From positions 9,090,741 through 9,154,740 of the forward strand of contig CM049318.1 of NCBI GenBank assembly GCA_026874595.1: 64,000 nucleotides of DNA, given 5' to 3'. How positions within the stretch are numbered: the first letter of the stretch is position 1; each line of letters begins with the position of its first letter. The notes below the pieces were generated by a model. That model made no database searches and had not been told where the DNA came from. It worked only from the letters and a program-made list of their open reading frames with translations. Shown one piece after another: positions 61,887-64,000 of the stretch. Source of the stretch: Sipunculus nudus. Lineage: Eukaryota; Annelida; Sipuncula; Golfingiida; Sipunculidae. The position numbers and the translations under genes are program-made.

Positions 61887-64000
61887 AAAGAAACAAACGC
61901 ACAGAATTAGCTGTAGTTTACAATATATCTTTATCATACTGTCATAATGATACAGTTGAAGATGAAGTCCTTGATCATTGCATTGTCTGACCCCCGATCA
62001 TTTAAGTAAGAACAAAGACATATCAGAATAAGATGTCCTTAATATAAATTTGTTTTTATTAGTTTATTATAAGTACAGATCGTTGTTTACATTGATTATA
62101 GGTGTAAGAAAGGTGCACATGGAGGAGGTTGTATGAGGAACCGTGCATGTATTTAATACGTTCACACAAAATATAAAAAAAAACATGGAACTTCCTGTTT
62201 ATGAAATTGCCCATTTCCTGTAAGACCTGTAATCCGGAATGCTTAATTCTTCCGCCTCATGATAACCTTAATCGCCTTACAATATGCAGTGGAGCCGGCA
62301 GGTCAAAGACCTATCCCGTCCTGAAAATAATCTGAATATTACCCTGTGAAAATGTGTTCGTTGAGGCATTAGATTAAAAACTTGGTTTTCCCCATATCTC
62401 TTTATTTTAATGCGCTAAATGATATTATTTTTGACAGCTCTGCATTGTTTGATATTCCCATCGCTTACCCAAATATTCATGTTTCTGAAGCTCCTCCAAA
62501 TATTGGACAAAATCTTGGACAAAATATTCAATTAAAATGTTTTTACGAAAGTGTATTTTTGATAACATAATCCAACGGATAAAACGAAATCAATTTGCGC
62601 CATAGGTCGTGAAACCGCGTCAGAGCATATCTGAATGTTACCTTCCTGTTGACGTAGTATAGATGCTAAGCATAAAAGGAATGGTTATCGTCTTTTATAA
62701 AAATAGACAAATCGGGAACAGTTGATGCCCAATTCAAGGAATATGCAATGTGAGAGAGTATGCGTGTCTGAACGATGAAAGACGAAAGATACATAAAGGA
62801 TATCAAAATAGAACAATTAATTTACCACATATCATTTTTCTTAAAATAATAGCAATAACTTGATGTATTAATTTCCCTTTAGATGAACCTAAAACAATTA
62901 CCACCTTTGATATATGTTAGTCACACTAAGAATCATTAAACACTGGAATCGCTCTGGTTTCTTTTACCCAAATCTGAGATAGTTGGTTTGTCATTGAACA
63001 ATGCATGTTGCAGCAACACTAGAAGTTCCAGTTTGAAATAAATGTAACTGAAATATCAGGCATTAAAGGCAACAGTGAGTAGTTTAAATTTAGCTTTGAG
63101 AACCCTTTCAAGGAAGATCTTTATTGAGTCGTAAAAATTGTGAATGCACTTATGATATTAAGAAATTCTTCAGACAGGAGTACTTTCCTTCTCATTGGAA
63201 GCAACAGTTTTTTTTATTGATGTAAATATCATAGCTTTGTATCCTTTAGTCTATTCAGTTACAATAGGAAATGCAAGACACTTAAGCGACAAACTTATCT
63301 TTTAGTTAAAATCTCTATGGTAACAGTTTTCTTGTAAACAAATAAAATACATAAAATATATAAAGTATTTTTTTAAGATGTCATTCGGTAAGCTATAGCT
63401 GTGGGGGAAACCACAGAGCCGGTAAAAGAGGCGAGCCACTACAACCCGCCTTTTTTGGGAAGTGAGACCGTCGCGCCAAAGGAATGATCCAAGATTTTAC
63501 CAACATGACTATCAATGACTCAATTAATTTGAAAGCCTTAATTCCATCGACATCCATTTACACATTGCCATGTGCTATATCAGCTGAGAAAACCGTTTAA
63601 TTTTTGATAATTTATCAATTTCATGATCTGCGCTACTACATTGTCAACTAACTACATGTCTGTATCTTAAACGGATGAACAAAGCCAAGGTCTTTCCTCA
63701 TGTTTCGCCTAAATTAAGGCAGCTGTATTGTCAGTTTAATGACAGAAGCTTTCGTTTAATTGACAAAACACTAAGGTTTGTATATTCTTCAGCATATTCC
63801 AAAATAACAGTATTGGATCTAGCATTTTATAAGTCAAAGTCTCTCAGCTGTATCTGTTATTAACGATTTGATGAGAAAAAAATAACAATTAGGCAGAGCT
63901 TTAGATTTCTCAGTGACAAATTGTTATAGCTGTCATTTATGATTTATTTAACGGAAGATAAGTTGTGTTGCTTATTTTCAGCTTTTGTATAGATTGTTCG
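61887..64000. other. Intergenic DNA to the window edge
   Basis: No splice-flanked exon, recognised protein, RNA gene or terminal repeat was found. Short plus-strand frames at 62382-62570 and 63675-63863 have no family features. Confidence 0.5.

Overview
The window looks like animal nuclear DNA from a lophotrochozoan, most likely a bivalve mollusc. It is AT-rich, intron-rich and crowded with interspersed repeats. The repeat types, GTCC/GTCT-microsatellite elements with internal tandem repeats and hairpin ends plus a Helentron-type transposon gene, are the kind reported from bivalves. No bacterial-style genes, rRNA, tRNA or CRISPR arrays were seen.

One host gene frames most of the window. It is a DEG/ENaC-family (ASIC / FMRFamide-gated-like) sodium channel on the + strand, 12 exons from 5766 to 57657, whose exons join in phase to a 966-residue protein. 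It has the HG gating motif, TM1, the cysteine-rich ectodomain and TM2 with the GAS filter. Between the thumb-end Cys motif and TM2 it carries an extra segment of about 500 residues, most of it in one exon (55981-57323). A frameshifted terminal exon of a paralogue lies upstream (202-416), so the locus was a tandem array.

Intron 2 of the channel gene (6471-49300, 42.8 kb) is almost entirely mobile DNA. In order it holds: a Helentron-like 5' end with a terminal hairpin and GTCC microsatellite (6620); about 337-bp tandem repeats to 10.7 kb; a decayed TIR-element copy (11.2-11.6 kb); older repeats (13.1-14.9 kb); an intact 2414-codon Helentron gene (15431-22675: C76-like cysteine protease, 21-residue repeats, HUH Rep, PIF1-like helicase, EEP endonuclease); a decayed second copy of that gene's 3' end (23.8 kb); a five-exon RPA-like OB-fold gene (26226-33173) whose introns contain a LINE tail, nested hairpin repeats and a TIR element; and a 176-bp satellite with 43 near-identical monomers (33775-42065). 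At 44801-44834 is a 3' end with a hairpin. A 3.4-kb non-autonomous relative with the same two ends lies at 45781-49154.

The shared termini suggest, but do not prove, that 6620-44834 is one giant (about 38 kb) Helentron carrying replication initiator/helicase, endonuclease, an ssDNA-binding protein and an expanding satellite. Downstream of the intron are the channel's ectodomain exons, a decayed minus-strand L1-like LINE in intron 7 (52.4-53.6 kb), another with a NADAR-like domain after the gene (58.3-60 kb), and a 1.4-kb TIR element (60463-61886). The remaining stretches show nothing recognisable.
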